Shown piece after piece: positions 16,693 to 26,451 of a stretch of 64,000 nt of DNA; position 1 is the first letter of the stretch; every line of letters begins with the position of its first letter. The stretch is from assembly GCA_963790405.1 (NCBI GenBank), contig CAWBOJ010000003.1, forward strand, positions 248,001 to 312,000, in the 5' to 3' direction. The notes under the pieces were generated by a model that had not been told where the DNA came from, made no database searches, and saw only the letters and a list, made by a program, of their open reading frames with translations. Made by a program: the position numbers and the translations under genes. Source of the DNA: JBGSMX01 sp963790405. GTDB lineage: Bacteria; Actinomycetota; Coriobacteriia; Anaerosomatales; JAGXFU01.

Positions 16693-17595
16693 TTGTCCGA
16701 GTCCACCTGGCGCTCCGAGCCGAGCACCTGGCTCTCGATCGCCGGTGCGCTCGTCTTGTGGGCGTCTGCGTTCGCGGGTATCCGGGCCGGGCTGCGGTCG
16801 TACGGCCCCGGTGAGCTCGCGCTGCTGCGCTTCCTCACGGCTTCGACCGTGCTGTTTGTGTATGCGTCCATCACGCGCATGCCGCTGCCGAAGCGGCGCG
16901 ACGTACCTGCGATTGCCGCTGCGGGGTTTCTCGGCATCACGGTGTATCACGTGGCGCTCAACTTCGGGGAGCAGACCGTCACCGCCGGCGCCGCTGCGCT
17001 CATCATCGCGACGAGTCCCGTTTTCACCGCGCTGCTGTCGCGCTTCGTGCTCAAAGAGAACGTGACGGTGTGGGGATGGCTCGGCATCGGCGTGTCGTTC
17101 GCCGGAGTCGCACTCATCACGCTTGGCGAGGGGGGAGCGTTCGGTCTCGAGCCAGGGGCGCTGTTGATTCTGCTCGCCGCCGTGGCGACCTCGGCCTACT
17201 TCATCATCGCCAAGCACCCGCTCAAGCGGTACAACGCCTTGCAGTTCACCACTTACATGATCTGGGCAGGCACGGTGCCGTTGCTGGTCTTCGCTCCAGG
17301 CCTGGTCCAGCAGCTGCCGGGAGCGGCCCCGGCCGACACGTGGGCGGTCGTCTACCTGGGCGTGTTTCCTGCAGCGGTTGCCTACGTGTTGTGGTCGCAT
17401 GCACTCTCGCGCATGCCTGCCAGCGCGCTGTCGACGTTCATCTACTTCCAGCCGGTGAATGCGACGCTGATCGCGTGGATCTGGCTCGCCGAGGTTCCGT
17501 CGATACTCGCATTCGTTGGCGGTGCGATCTCTTTGCTGGGCGTGGCAATCGTCAACACCAAAGGAATCGCCGAGAACGGCCGACCGAAGCGCTAG
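16693..17595 (+). CDS. EamA/DMT-family exporter
   Basis: A 300-residue drug/metabolite transporter with ten predicted spans arranged as two EamA halves (about residues 13-145 and 155-290). Start is TTG at 16693 with CGGAGG at good spacing. Typical pieces are ELALLRFLTAS, LIIATSPVFTALL and the second-half FIYFQPVNATLIAW. Such proteins export amino acids or small metabolites; the substrate is unknown. The stop overlaps the convergent acylphosphatase by 4 bases. Confidence 0.9.
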   Translation: MSESTWRSEPSTWLSIAGALVLWASAFAGIRAGLRSYGPGELALLRFLTASTVLFVYASITRMPLPKRRDVPAIAAAGFLGITVYHVALNFGEQTVTAGAAALIIATSPVFTALLSRFVLKENVTVWGWLGIGVSFAGVALITLGEGGAFGLEPGALLILLAAVATSAYFIIAKHPLKRYNALQFTTYMIWAGTVPLLVFAPGLVQQLPGAAPADTWAVVYLGVFPAAVAYVLWSHALSRMPASALSTFIYFQPVNATLIAWIWLAEVPSILAFVGGAISLLGVAIVNTKGIAENGRPKR

Positions 17596-17870
17596 CGGAC
17601 GCGAAAGTCGGTGAGCCCCTCGGGTGGCTCGACGGTCACATCGACCGTGTCGACATCGGCGCGCTCGGGACCCTCATGCATCCAGGCGACTGCGGCATCA
17701 ACGGCCGGAGCGCGGCCCTCGAAAACGGCTTCGACCGATCCGTCGGGCACATTGCGCACCCACCCCGCGAGACCCAAGGTGACCGCCATGCGCTCGGTTG
17801 ACGCGCGAAACCACACGCCTTGGACGCGGCCGTGGACGACAGCGTGCATGCGCACGGTACTCTCGGCCAT
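17592..17870 (-). CDS. acyP: Acylphosphatase
   Basis: A 92-residue acylphosphatase, hydrolysing acyl phosphates such as acetyl phosphate or carbamoyl phosphate. The catalytic arginine sits in GRVQGVWFR, the asparagine in GWVRNVPDGSVE. The ATG at 17870 follows GGAGGAATCCCC and gives the family length; the frame extends upstream to 17924 without need. Confidence 0.93.
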   Translation of the reverse strand: MAESTVRMHAVVHGRVQGVWFRASTERMAVTLGLAGWVRNVPDGSVEAVFEGRAPAVDAAVAWMHEGPERADVDTVDVTVEPPEGLTDFRVR

Positions 17871-17966
17871 GGGGATTCCTCCGCTCGCGTCCGAACTCGG
17901 TGTGTATCGCAAGCGTAGCATCACGCGGGCGTGCGTTGTGATATGTGCCTGGCGACCAGAATGGAG

Positions 17967-20817
17967 CTACGGCAGGTTCCAGATGCGTTTGATGTCGTTG
18001 AGTACGACCGAGGAAACGGCACTCGTGCCGCCGAGCACCCGGACGTCGCTGAGGTCGCCGGTGCAGTTCTCGAGTACGTTTGCGGCGTCACTGCGCAGGG
18101 CAGTTGCGCGCGTGAGGACGATCGCGCCGCCTTGAGCGCCGATTGCCGCGCCACCACCAAGTGCGTCGGGGAAGTCCTCGCCGGTCGTCACGCCCACCAC
18201 CGACGGAGTCGCCCAGTCGTGGTCTACAGCGTACGTCACCAGCGCTGCTGCGGTAGCGTAGCGATCCTTGCCCTGTGCGCGGCTGGTCGTGTAGCCGAGG
18301 CTGCGGATGTCGCTTTCCACGCCCGCTCCAACGGCACCCGAACCACCTGCGATAAGCGCGTCATCGACTCCCGCTGTCGAAAACTCGTTGAGCAATGCGC
18401 GCGTGTCGCTCGGCAATGAATCGGGCTTGACCAGCAGAATCGGGCTGGTGCGTGCATACGCGTACGGCGCTGCGGCCAACGCGTCTGCGAAATCGTCTCC
18501 GCGGGCGATGATGACTTCACTCGGCGTGCCCGAAAGCGAACGCACGAGTCGGGCGACCTGGGCCGAGGTCTCGTAGCGCGTGCGACCCTGGACGCGCGTG
18601 ACGTCATAGCCAAGCTGCCTCAGAGCACTGTCGACGCTGGGATCGACTGCTGCCGTACCGCCGACGATCACGACCGAGTCTGCGCCGAGGCGCTTGAGCT
18701 CCTGTGGCCACTTCGTCGGGCAGCTCGGAGGTGTCAGTCAGCAGGAGGGGTCCGCCGTAGGCACCAGCGAGCGCCGAGGCGGACAGTGCGTCGGCGAACT
18801 GGCGGCCTGTAGCGAGAACCGCGGTGCGCACCGAGCCCGCCTTGAAGGTCGCGGATGAGACGGCGACCGAGGTTGAGAAGCGATTCGAGCCGGAGACGCG
18901 GCTCACGTCGATATCCGGGACGGGCAGCACGCGAGCATTCGTCGCCGAGCGCGCTGCTTCGACGTGCCCGAGTGCGTCCACCGACCATGTCTGGACGGTG
19001 TGCGCGCCTTCCTCGGACATGACGATTCTCGTGCCGACGCGTGTGGTACCGCCATCGATGCGGTAGTAGGTCTGTGCGACGCCGGAGCCGGTGTCGACGC
19101 CAAGGGCGGTCAGCGTGACCGTGCCGTAGTCGGTCTTCGCGCCGGACAACGATGTTGTCGGCGGGGAGCGATCGATGCGAACGGCTGCGGTCTGAGCGGT
19201 CTCGGTGTTGCCCGCATCATCCATCGACCAGTAGCGAACGCTCGACTCTCCTTCAGCTGAGACCGCGAACGGCTTGGTGTAGGTCTGTATGTTGGCCGAG
19301 CCGATTCGGTAGTACGTCGTCGGGTCGCTCTCGTCATCGCTAGCCTCAAGCGTCACGGTCACGGTGCCCGTGACCCACGCGGAAGGGATGCCCGAGATCA
19401 TGGTCTCCGGCGGCGTGACATCTGCACCGTCGTAGATCCACCGGATGCCCTGCACGTCAGAGCCACTCAAAGAGCGCCGTTGCGTGGCTGACGGAATCGA
19501 TCCGTACATCACTTTGCCAGAGTCGTCCGCACCGTAGAGGTCGCGAAGGGCGAGCCAGTGTCCGAACTCGTGCAGCGCGACACTCTGGATGTCGTAGACG
19601 TTGGCCGAGGAACCCGTGCCCCACGCGTAGTAGTCGTTGAACGTCACATCCGCTTCGATCAGCGAGGTCCCCCAGTACCAGTAGCGGGCTTCGGCGAGGA
19701 TGCCCGTCGCGCCGCTGTTCGCCCACCAGACCTCGTTGCGGTCGTTGCCCGAGACTGGGTTCGTGGCGGCTCCTGCCGAGGAGAGCGTGAAGCTGCTTAC
19801 CGCATTCCACGTTGACGCGGCGTTGCGCAACAGCGTTCCTTCTCCGGCGTAGTCCGCGGTGTTCTCGGACACGTAGAAGCTCTGAATTGCCACAGGCCAC
19901 TTCTGCCCGCCGTATGAGAAGGTCACGTCGAAGTCGACGGAGCTGCTTCGGTCTCCGCTGTTCGAGACGACCGTGACCGGTCCCGAGCTGGCGGAAGCGG
20001 CGTAGCCATCAACGATGCCGGTGGGCACCTCGACTTCAACAAGCGTGTCTGTCCAGGATTTGATCTGCGAACCGGTGGCTCGGATGGGCGTGGTGCTCCG
20101 GTAGTAGAACTCGACGGCGCTACCGGCACCCTTGACACCGAAACCGGAGCCGATGATCTTCACGACGGCCCCGATGCCGGCAGGAGCTGCAGGCGGGCTG
20201 ATGGCGGCAACCGAGGGCACTGCAAGTGCGGACACGGATGAAGGCGTTGCTGCTTCGGTCGCATCGAGACCGAGGGTCTCGGTAGACGGGGCGGGCGAGG
20301 TGCGATTCTTGAGCCGCGCCTCGAACACGGCAAGCGGTTCGTCGGTCTCGGCCACGATGTTGCCGTCCACGTGGAAGGCTCCTCGGCGACCTGCCACAAC
20401 ATCACCCGAGCGATCGAGGAACACGACGACACGCTCGCCGGTTACGAATCTGGGCGCTTCGCTTACGAGCAGCGTGAGTCCGCCTACGGTGCCGCCGGGC
20501 AGGCTCAGAACAACATCACCCGCCGAGTAGCCTTTGATGTCACGCACGGGGTGCAGGATGACATCGGTGCTGATTCCGTCGGTCACATCGGAATGAGAAC
20601 GGATCGCAACGACGTCAGCCAGAATGACTCGAGAAGACATGAGTTCCATGTCAGTCGATGTGAGCGGGAGTGTCAGCCCGCGTGCAGGGTTCGGCAGTAC
20701 AAGTGCCGTGAGGACCAAGGCGGCGAAGACGAGGGCCAGGAGCATCGGACGGAGATCAATCGTCCTGGCGAGAGCGTCCGGTCTGTTGATGTGCGGGCTC
20801 ATGCTGACTGGCTCCAT
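17967..20817 (-). CDS. Secreted metalloprotease-like surface protein with cell-wall-binding repeats (frameshifted)
   Basis: Read as one gene in two frames: 20817 to about 18705, then about 18704 to 17967. Order of parts: signal segment (about 22-46); unknown N-domain; an IPT/TIG-like Ig domain (about 205-290); a zincin domain with HEFGHWLALRD near residue 415 and Met-turn KVMYG; two Ig-like repeats each with a YYRI motif; and three cell-wall-binding type 2 repeats carrying the usual N-terminal RxxTS and FADAL motifs. The third zinc ligand is Asp, as in snapalysin-like HExxHxxxxxD enzymes. Near 18704 the frame slips: removing one base restores ELKRLGADSVVIVGG. It likely cleaves extracellular protein while held on the cell wall. 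Confidence 0.85.
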
Positions 20818-21100
20818 GTCGAAGTGACCTTCTATCCTTGAATATCGGCGCTCAGGAGCCGCTTATTGAGCAGAACGACCGTTCGTCGGAGCACCAAGTA
20901 GGACGGACGGGTCCACATCCACGCATTTCGCAACGAGTTCGACTCCGCGACCCGATGCACAGCAATGGCCGAACGAAGACGGGGCATGATTGAGCGAGGG
21001 CACGAAGTGGTAGCATATTCGTGCGGTTCGACCGGATTCTTGCTCGGCATACACAGGTCCGATACACACGCTCGACACCTAAGGATGGGACAGGGGCTCG

Positions 21101-21787
21101 ATGGCACAGATGACAGCGGACGCGACGGCAGGGCACAGGACGAAGGTCATCAAGGCCTACACACTGGGCGAGGAGATCGCGAACAGCATCGTCCACGGCA
21201 TCGGGGTCGTTCTTTCAATCGTCGCGCTGGTGCTGCTGATCATGTACGCGGCCCAGGGGGATGGTTGGCGTCTCGCCTCGGCTATCGTCTACGGCAGCAC
21301 GCTCTTGCTCGAGTACACCGCATCGACTCTGTATCACAGCTTCCCTCAACCCAACGTGAAGCATGTTTTCAAGATCCTCGACCATGCCGGGATCTACCTG
21401 TTGATCGCGGGCACGTACACGCCGTTCACGTTGGTTACCATCCGCGAGAGCGGTGGTTGGGTCGTGTTCGCGGTGGTGTGGACGGCGGCGCTGGTCGGTA
21501 TCTCGATGGAAGCGTTTTGGACCTACCGGCCGCGTTGGGTCTCGGTCGTGGTGTATCTCGCTATGGGCTGGGCCATCGTGGGAGCGATACAGCCGCTGCT
21601 CGCGACGCTCGACCCCACAGGCGTGTGGTTGCTCATTGCCGGAGGACTCGCATACACCGTGGGCACGATCTTCTACATCCTCAAACGGGTGAAGTACATG
21701 CATGCCGTGTGGCACGTTTTCGTACTTGCCGGAAGCATCTGTCACTTCCTCGCCATCGCTCTGTACGTCATCCCGGTCAGCGCGTAG
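21101..21787 (+). CDS. PAQR/hemolysin III family membrane protein
   Basis: A 228-residue seven-span protein of the hemolysin III (YqfA/TrhA) branch of the PAQR superfamily. The conserved metal-site residues are visible: ANSIVHGIG, then TLYHSF, and the HAVWHVFVLAGSICHF segment near the end. The family includes hydrolase-like receptors; bacterial TrhA is linked to membrane energetics, and lysis activity is doubtful. The ATG at 21101 follows AGGGGCT. A 58-residue c-type haem-like peptide follows after 9 bases. Confidence 0.9.
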   Translation: MAQMTADATAGHRTKVIKAYTLGEEIANSIVHGIGVVLSIVALVLLIMYAAQGDGWRLASAIVYGSTLLLEYTASTLYHSFPQPNVKHVFKILDHAGIYLLIAGTYTPFTLVTIRESGGWVVFAVVWTAALVGISMEAFWTYRPRWVSVVVYLAMGWAIVGAIQPLLATLDPTGVWLLIAGGLAYTVGTIFYILKRVKYMHAVWHVFVLAGSICHFLAIALYVIPVSA

Positions 21788-21796
21788 CCGCTACCG

Positions 21797-21973
21797 ATGC
21801 GGCGAATGGGGACAATGCTGGCAGCGATAGCGGTGCTGGTCGTGATCGGCTGGGGCGTGCTTCACGTGGTAATTCCGCCGATCAATCCAGCGCAAGCGGC
21901 ACCCTCCGGCCACTGGGAAGCACCGTGTTGGGAGTGTCACCTGGTGCTCTCCTCGGCAGAGATCGTCGACTAG
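21797..21973 (+). CDS. Tiny membrane-anchored peptide with a CxxCH haem-binding motif
   Basis: A 58-residue frame, ATG at 21797, stop at 21971. Residues 5-27 are a strong hydrophobic anchor. The outer part reads GHWEAPCWECHLV, so C44, C47 and H48 form a complete CxxCH motif for covalent haem attachment; H39 or another residue could be the second ligand. It begins 9 bases after the PAQR stop on the same strand, as in an operon. No cytochrome maturation genes are in the window. I know no family for it. Codon usage matches its neighbours, but the length is small enough that chance must be considered. Confidence 0.6.
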   Translation: MRRMGTMLAAIAVLVVIGWGVLHVVIPPINPAQAAPSGHWEAPCWECHLVLSSAEIVD

Positions 21974-22143
21974 GCGCTACCGACCAGCGCGCTCTGCGAC
22001 CGTTCATCGCGTAATCCGTGGCAAGAAATGCCCGCTGGCTCCCCCATGCGCCCGTCCGCAGCGCGACCCCTCTACTGACGCTCGCATTGTGACGATTAAT
22101 ACAGTATCCGTGCGAGCGGACGCAGCCTGAGGAACCGCGACGC

Positions 22144-23572
22144 ATGCACACCCATCGACATAGGATGGCCGTTCGCGCGTATGCGCTGACGGCACGACTC
22201 ATCGGCGCTCTTGTTGTGTGCGCTGTGGGGGCGAGCCTTGTGCTCGCCACCCCGGTGAATGCAGGAGCCGCGGGTGATTCTGGCGTGCGCGTGATCGAGT
22301 ACCCCGGGCAGCAGGACGCCTACTTCGGGTGGACCACGAAGCTGACTACCGCCCGAATCATCCCCGAGGCGCCCGGTACGATCCTCTACACGTGGAACTC
22401 GCCGATTGGCGGTTGGACAACCTACGACGGTGAGCTTGTCGTTCCCGAGGGCAAGAACACACTCCACGCCATTCTGGTTGCCGACGACGGCACAGTCCGA
22501 GCATCACTCGCCGAGAGGTTCCTTGTCGACTTCGACGCCCCTGTGCGTCCCGTACTCTCATCTGCCTCCTGCCTCTGCCGTCACGGCCGCGGCGACAGGC
22601 GGATGGGGGGGAGTGACGGTGTCTTGTCGCATCAACCCGTGGGCGGGGACGAAGATCCTTCGCCTGGGAGGACGGGACCGATACGAGACCTCGGCGATGA
22701 TCTCTGCACAGAACTTCCCTACCGCGAACACCGTCATCATCGCCAGCGGCGAGAACTTCCCCGACGCTTTGGCCTCGTCGGGTCTTGCAGGTTGCGTGAA
22801 TGGTCCGATCCTGCTGACAAAACGCTCCCAGTTGCCCTCCACGGTCGCCGCAGAGATACGTCGACTCGGAGCGAGCAAGGCGATTATCGTGGGCGGTCCG
22901 GTGGCGGTCGACCCCGTTGTTGAGAAACAGCTTGGCTACGTGGGAGTGAAGGTCAGCAGGATCGGCGGTGCAGATCGCTATGAGACCGCCGCAATGATCG
23001 GCACTCGGGTGGTCAGCTATGGCCAGTGGGGTGGCCGGGTGTTCATCGCGCGAGGTGACGATTTCGCAGACGCACTTGCTCTCGGTCCGTTGGCCTTCGT
23101 TTCGAAGGCCCCGATTGTTCTCGTCAAGCCCAATACCGTCCCGTCGGCGACGCGCTCCTTCTTGGGCGCCATTCCCGCTTCCTCAGGCTGCATCGCCGGC
23201 GGGACGGTTGCGGTATCCGAGAACGTAGCCGCGATTCTTCGCGGCTACGTTCCGGGACTCGTTCGTGTGTCCGGTACGACGCGTTATGCGACCGCTTCTG
23301 CGGTCGCGTCATACGGCGAGACGAACGGCCTCGTGTCGTTTGCGACTGTAGGATTGGCCACGGGCACGAACTTCGCCGATGCGCTGTGTGGTGGCGTGGC
23401 CGCAGGAACGAACGGGGGCGTCATTCTGCTCACGAAGCCCGGAGGACTGCCCTCGACGACGAGTGGTGCGATAGAGGTATTCGTAGGCGACATGAGAGAG
23501 ATGCAGATCTTCGGCGGAGAGCAGGCGATCTACCCCTCGGTGATGCAGCAGATACTGGCGATTACGTCCTAG
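22144..23572 (+). CDS. Secreted protein with three cell-wall-binding type 2 repeats (frameshifted)
   Basis: One gene in two frames: 22144 to about 22560, then on to 23572. Residues 1-45 are a signal peptide. A beta-rich stretch (about 47-130) with WNSPIGGWTTYDG resembles chitobiase/FN3-like repeats. A short Ala/Pro linker leads to three repeats, each with an RYETA/RYATA start and a FPDALA or FADAL core, the PF04122-type module that anchors actinobacterial and clostridial proteins to wall polymer. Frame 1 continues as nonsense (RHGRGDRR) past 22570, while frame 2 carries the repeats, consistent with one extra base near 22555. No enzyme domain is seen. Confidence 0.85.
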
Positions 23573-23641
23573 GTGCGGGGCACAGTCAGCGTGCCGAGAA
23601 CCCCGAACCGCATGTCTCGGCAACGGGGGCGTCGGCTGAGC

Positions 23642-24361
23642 TCAGTCGCGCGAATCGTGATCGAGATCGCCTTCGTTCGAATAGCCACGACTTTCCCAGT
23701 AGCCCTCAAACGAGGTGTCGTCGCTCACTTCGATCTCGGTGACCCACTTGATCCACTTGTAGCCCCACTTCTCCTCGGCCACGAGCTGGAACGGGAACCC
23801 ACGCTCAGCGGGGAGATCGACGCCATTCATCTTGTAGGCCATCAGGATGTTCGCATCGCGGATGTAGTCGGCCGGCAACGATGTCGAGTATCCGTCGTAA
23901 GCGCGGAAGATGATGACCCGGGCGTCCGGGTCGGCGCCGGCCTGGTCGAGCAGGTCTGCAACGCGGACGCCCTCCCACAGGAGGTCGACGCTCCATCCCT
24001 CGACGCAGTTGAGTGTCACGGCCTTCTCATACTGTGCGCGATCGAGGACGTCGTCGTAGGTGAGCACGAGCGGCGTGTCGACCAGGCCGGTGACCTTCAG
24101 CTGGTACTCGGCGAGGTCGACCTCTTGGGGGCCTTTGATGGAGTTTTCCCGGAAGTCCTCGATAGACGAGAGGTCCTTGCCCTCGTACTCCTTGATCTCG
24201 ATTCGCTGGAGTTCAGTCGGCTCGCCGCTGTCCGGCGAGGAGGGACCGCCTCCGCCGTCAGTCGGAGCTCCGAGGCAACCAGTCAGTAGGAGCATGCTGG
24301 TCAGGAGCGTGCCCATGATGGACAGGCGTGCTAGCTGCGCGAGTCGGGGTGTTGCGGGCAT
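23642..24361 (-). CDS. Molybdopterin-dependent oxidoreductase lipoprotein (sulfite oxidase fold)
   Basis: A 239-residue protein. A signal peptide ends in the lipobox LTGC, so it is a lipid-anchored extracytoplasmic protein. The rest is an oxidoreductase molybdopterin-binding domain of the sulfite oxidase/YedY type; the molybdenum cysteine is in TLNCVEGWSVD. The start at 24361 suits the AAGGA site better than the ATG 6 bases upstream. No dimerisation domain follows. It stands divergent from a flavin reductase-like gene 145 bases away, which may supply electrons. Confidence 0.87.
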   Translation of the reverse strand: MPATPRLAQLARLSIMGTLLTSMLLLTGCLGAPTDGGGGPSSPDSGEPTELQRIEIKEYEGKDLSSIEDFRENSIKGPQEVDLAEYQLKVTGLVDTPLVLTYDDVLDRAQYEKAVTLNCVEGWSVDLLWEGVRVADLLDQAGADPDARVIIFRAYDGYSTSLPADYIRDANILMAYKMNGVDLPAERGFPFQLVAEEKWGYKWIKWVTEIEVSDDTSFEGYWESRGYSNEGDLDHDSRD

Positions 24362-24506
24362 GCACATCACGTCCTTGTGGTTTTGTGGCAAGACGACCCG
24401 GGATATCACGATTCGAGACATGCGAGCTGTCGACGGTCATAGGGGTATGTTCCCTCAGACACAGTCGTGCACCGGCATCGCCGAGAACAGAGTCGAGGGA
24501 TAGGCA

Positions 24507-25208
24507 ATGGGTCAGCACACAGTCTCGTTTCTGGAATCGTCGCCGTGCGGCGAGGGTGTCCTTACGTGTCGGTTTGAGAGGCCTCACGGATACGAGTTTG
24601 TCCCGGGACAGTACTTCATGCTTGAACTGCAGACCGCCGAAGGCCCGGGCGCGAAGCCGTTCAGTCATGCTGCGGCCCCTGCAGATGATTGGATCGAGGT
24701 CACCACGCATCTGAGCGACTCACCGTTCAAGCAAGGGCTCGCGGCGCTTGAACCTGGTGACACCGTTGGGATTGGAGATGCAGCCGGCAGGTTGGTCTTG
24801 CCGACGCCGACGCCGCACGTCGTGTTTCTCGTCGGCGGGGTGGGTATCACGCCGGTTCACAGCATGGTACGAGACGCGGTGCAACGAGGAACAGGACTTG
24901 CCGCGACGCTTCTGTATGGCAACAGATCGGTGGAGTGCATTCCATATCGCGCGGAGCTCGACTCATACGAAACGCGTGGAGTCGACTGTGTCCACGTCTT
25001 GGAGCATCCTCCCGCCGACTGGGACGGAGAATCCGGCTTCATCACTCCCGAGTTGGTGGGCCGAGTAGTGGAGATGAATGATCGGTTGTTCGTGACCGCC
25101 GGACCCCCGGGGATGGTGACGGCCATGGAGGCGTGCATGGACGCACTCGGCATTGACGCGGGCAACAGGCTGGTCGAGAGGTTCGCGGGGTACAAGGCCG
25201 GCGGGTGA
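24507..25208 (+). CDS. Ferredoxin reductase-like FAD/NAD-binding oxidoreductase
   Basis: A 233-residue protein with the FNR layout: an FAD-binding barrel (residues 1-100; YEFVPGQYF, KPFSHAAAP) and an NAD-binding half (from about 108; VVFLVGGVGITPVHSM, LLYGNRS, ending FVTAGPPGMV). In FNR enzymes the flavin motif is RxYS; here FSHA takes that place, as in several bacterial reductases. There is no iron-sulfur domain, so a separate acceptor is needed. Divergent neighbour of the molybdopterin lipoprotein. A clean terminator follows. Confidence 0.85.
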   Translation: MGQHTVSFLESSPCGEGVLTCRFERPHGYEFVPGQYFMLELQTAEGPGAKPFSHAAAPADDWIEVTTHLSDSPFKQGLAALEPGDTVGIGDAAGRLVLPTPTPHVVFLVGGVGITPVHSMVRDAVQRGTGLAATLLYGNRSVECIPYRAELDSYETRGVDCVHVLEHPPADWDGESGFITPELVGRVVEMNDRLFVTAGPPGMVTAMEACMDALGIDAGNRLVERFAGYKAGG

Positions 25209-25228
25209 TGAGTAGTTCCCGGAAGCGC

Positions 25229-25259
25229 ACGAGGAGCCCTGCTGGGGGCTCCTCGTTTC
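25229..25259. terminator. 11-bp hairpin terminator after the reductase gene
   Basis: Arms 25229-25239 and 25246-25256 are perfectly complementary around TGCTGG and are followed by TTCAC. It lies 21 bases after the stop at 25208 and 43 bases before the stop of the convergent FKBP gene, so it can serve both. Confidence 0.75.
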
Positions 25260-25298
25260 ACATTCGGGACCTCTGTGTTGCTCGGCGTGGATCTTGGG

Positions 25299-25727
25299 CT
25301 AGCCGGGTTCCACGGTGTTCACAAGCTCGAGCTCGAACGTAAGAGCTTCGCCTGCGAGCGGGTGATTGAAGTCGAGTTCGATCACGTCGTCGGCGATCTC
25401 GGTAACAGTCGCAGCCAGAGTGCGGCCGTCAGGCGCCTGAAGCTCAACCATCACGCCGAGCGGGGGCTCTTCGGGAAAGGCCTCGCGCGGTATGCGCTGG
25501 ATGGCGTCTGGATGCCGTGGTCCATACGCATCCTCGGAGTCGATTCGAACCTCGGTCTTTTCGCCCACGCCGAGGTCGGACACAGCTTGCTCGAAACCGG
25601 GAATCACCTGGCCGGCTCCGATTGTGAACTCGAGGGGGTCGTGGCCGGCGCTCGAGTCGAACTCGGAGCCGTTGTCGAGTGTCCCACGGTAGTGGACGCG
25701 GACCGTGGTGCCGTCAGGAAGTGCCAT
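25299..25727 (-). CDS. FKBP-type peptidyl-prolyl isomerase, SlyD-like
   Basis: A 142-residue FKBP isomerase of the SlyD type, with the insert-in-flap arrangement: VHYRGTLDNGSEFDSS, then PLEFTIGAGQVIPGFEQA, the DAYGPRHPD turn leading into the chaperone insert, and LDFNHPLAGEALTFE as the closing motif. No His-rich metal tail. The ATG at 25727 is 8 bases after GGAGG; the upstream frame to 25859 has no homology. Role: proline isomerisation and chaperoning in the cytoplasm. Confidence 0.9.
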   Translation of the reverse strand: MALPDGTTVRVHYRGTLDNGSEFDSSAGHDPLEFTIGAGQVIPGFEQAVSDLGVGEKTEVRIDSEDAYGPRHPDAIQRIPREAFPEEPPLGVMVELQAPDGRTLAATVTEIADDVIELDFNHPLAGEALTFELELVNTVEPG

Positions 25728-26047
25728 TCTCATTGCCTCCAGCGCTACTTGGGTTCGGGGCCGACCCGGTGATGGGACGGCAGAGTCAACCCTACCGCAT
25801 CTGTGACGCCTGATACAGTACAAGGCGCTCTCGTACCCCAATACGTCACCAAATACCACGTTCGTCCGTTCTGGCGACCGCTTGGCCTTTCCGAATGACC
25901 GTTTGTCTCCGATGTATGGAAATGCTCCTGTATTACGCTAAACTTGTGCCGGTTTGTATGCCGATGCTATTCATGTAGGCGGCCGCCGTGCGCGGGTATG
26001 GACAGGCGCTTCGGCGGCTTTGTCCACTCTGACAAGAGGACAACGAG

Positions 26048-26404
26048 TTGTATGATCTTGAGGGGGTTCTCGGACCCTCGGTGATGCAGTTTGTCGAGCG
26101 CCATGTCAGGTCGCTTCTGACCTGGGATATCCTCGTGTTCTTTCACCGAAATCCTGACGCGGTGCTGGATGCCAGCGGACTGGCTTCGCGTCTCGGGCGC
26201 CGAGTCGAAGAAATCGAACCCGAGATCGAGGCGCTGTGTTCGGGGCGCATACTACAGTGTGCTGGCGGACTGATCCGCTACAAGCCGACACCCGAACTCC
26301 GCGAAACCATCGGCACATTCGTCGAAGCGTGTCAGGATCGGGGACGCCGTCTGGCGTTAATCGCCCTGGTGTTGCACAAGATCAATCCGCAACCTGCCGA
26401 GTAG
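26048..26404 (+). CDS. Small winged-helix-like protein of unknown role
   Basis: A frame of up to 118 residues from TTG at 26048 (AGAGGA nearby); an internal ATG at 26084 is an alternative start. Residues about 20-100 look like a winged helix: a start helix TWDILVFFHRNPD, a recognition region LASRLGRRVEEIEPEIEAL, and a hairpin wing GRILQCAGGLIRY. No cofactor or metal motif. It is convergent with the HD-GYP gene at 26452 (47 bases) and isolated from other plus-strand genes, so its target may be nearby promoters. Function unknown. Confidence 0.65.
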   Translation: MYDLEGVLGPSVMQFVERHVRSLLTWDILVFFHRNPDAVLDASGLASRLGRRVEEIEPEIEALCSGRILQCAGGLIRYKPTPELRETIGTFVEACQDRGRRLALIALVLHKINPQPAE

Positions 26405-26451
26405 ACCCTCGGGCAACGCCAATAGAAAGCGCGTGAAGGTTCTCGCGGGAC

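Noticed and set aside
21101..21787. Calling the PAQR protein a haemolysin toxin
   Set aside because: The family name is historic; the sequence shows a seven-span PAQR protein and no pore-forming toxin feature.
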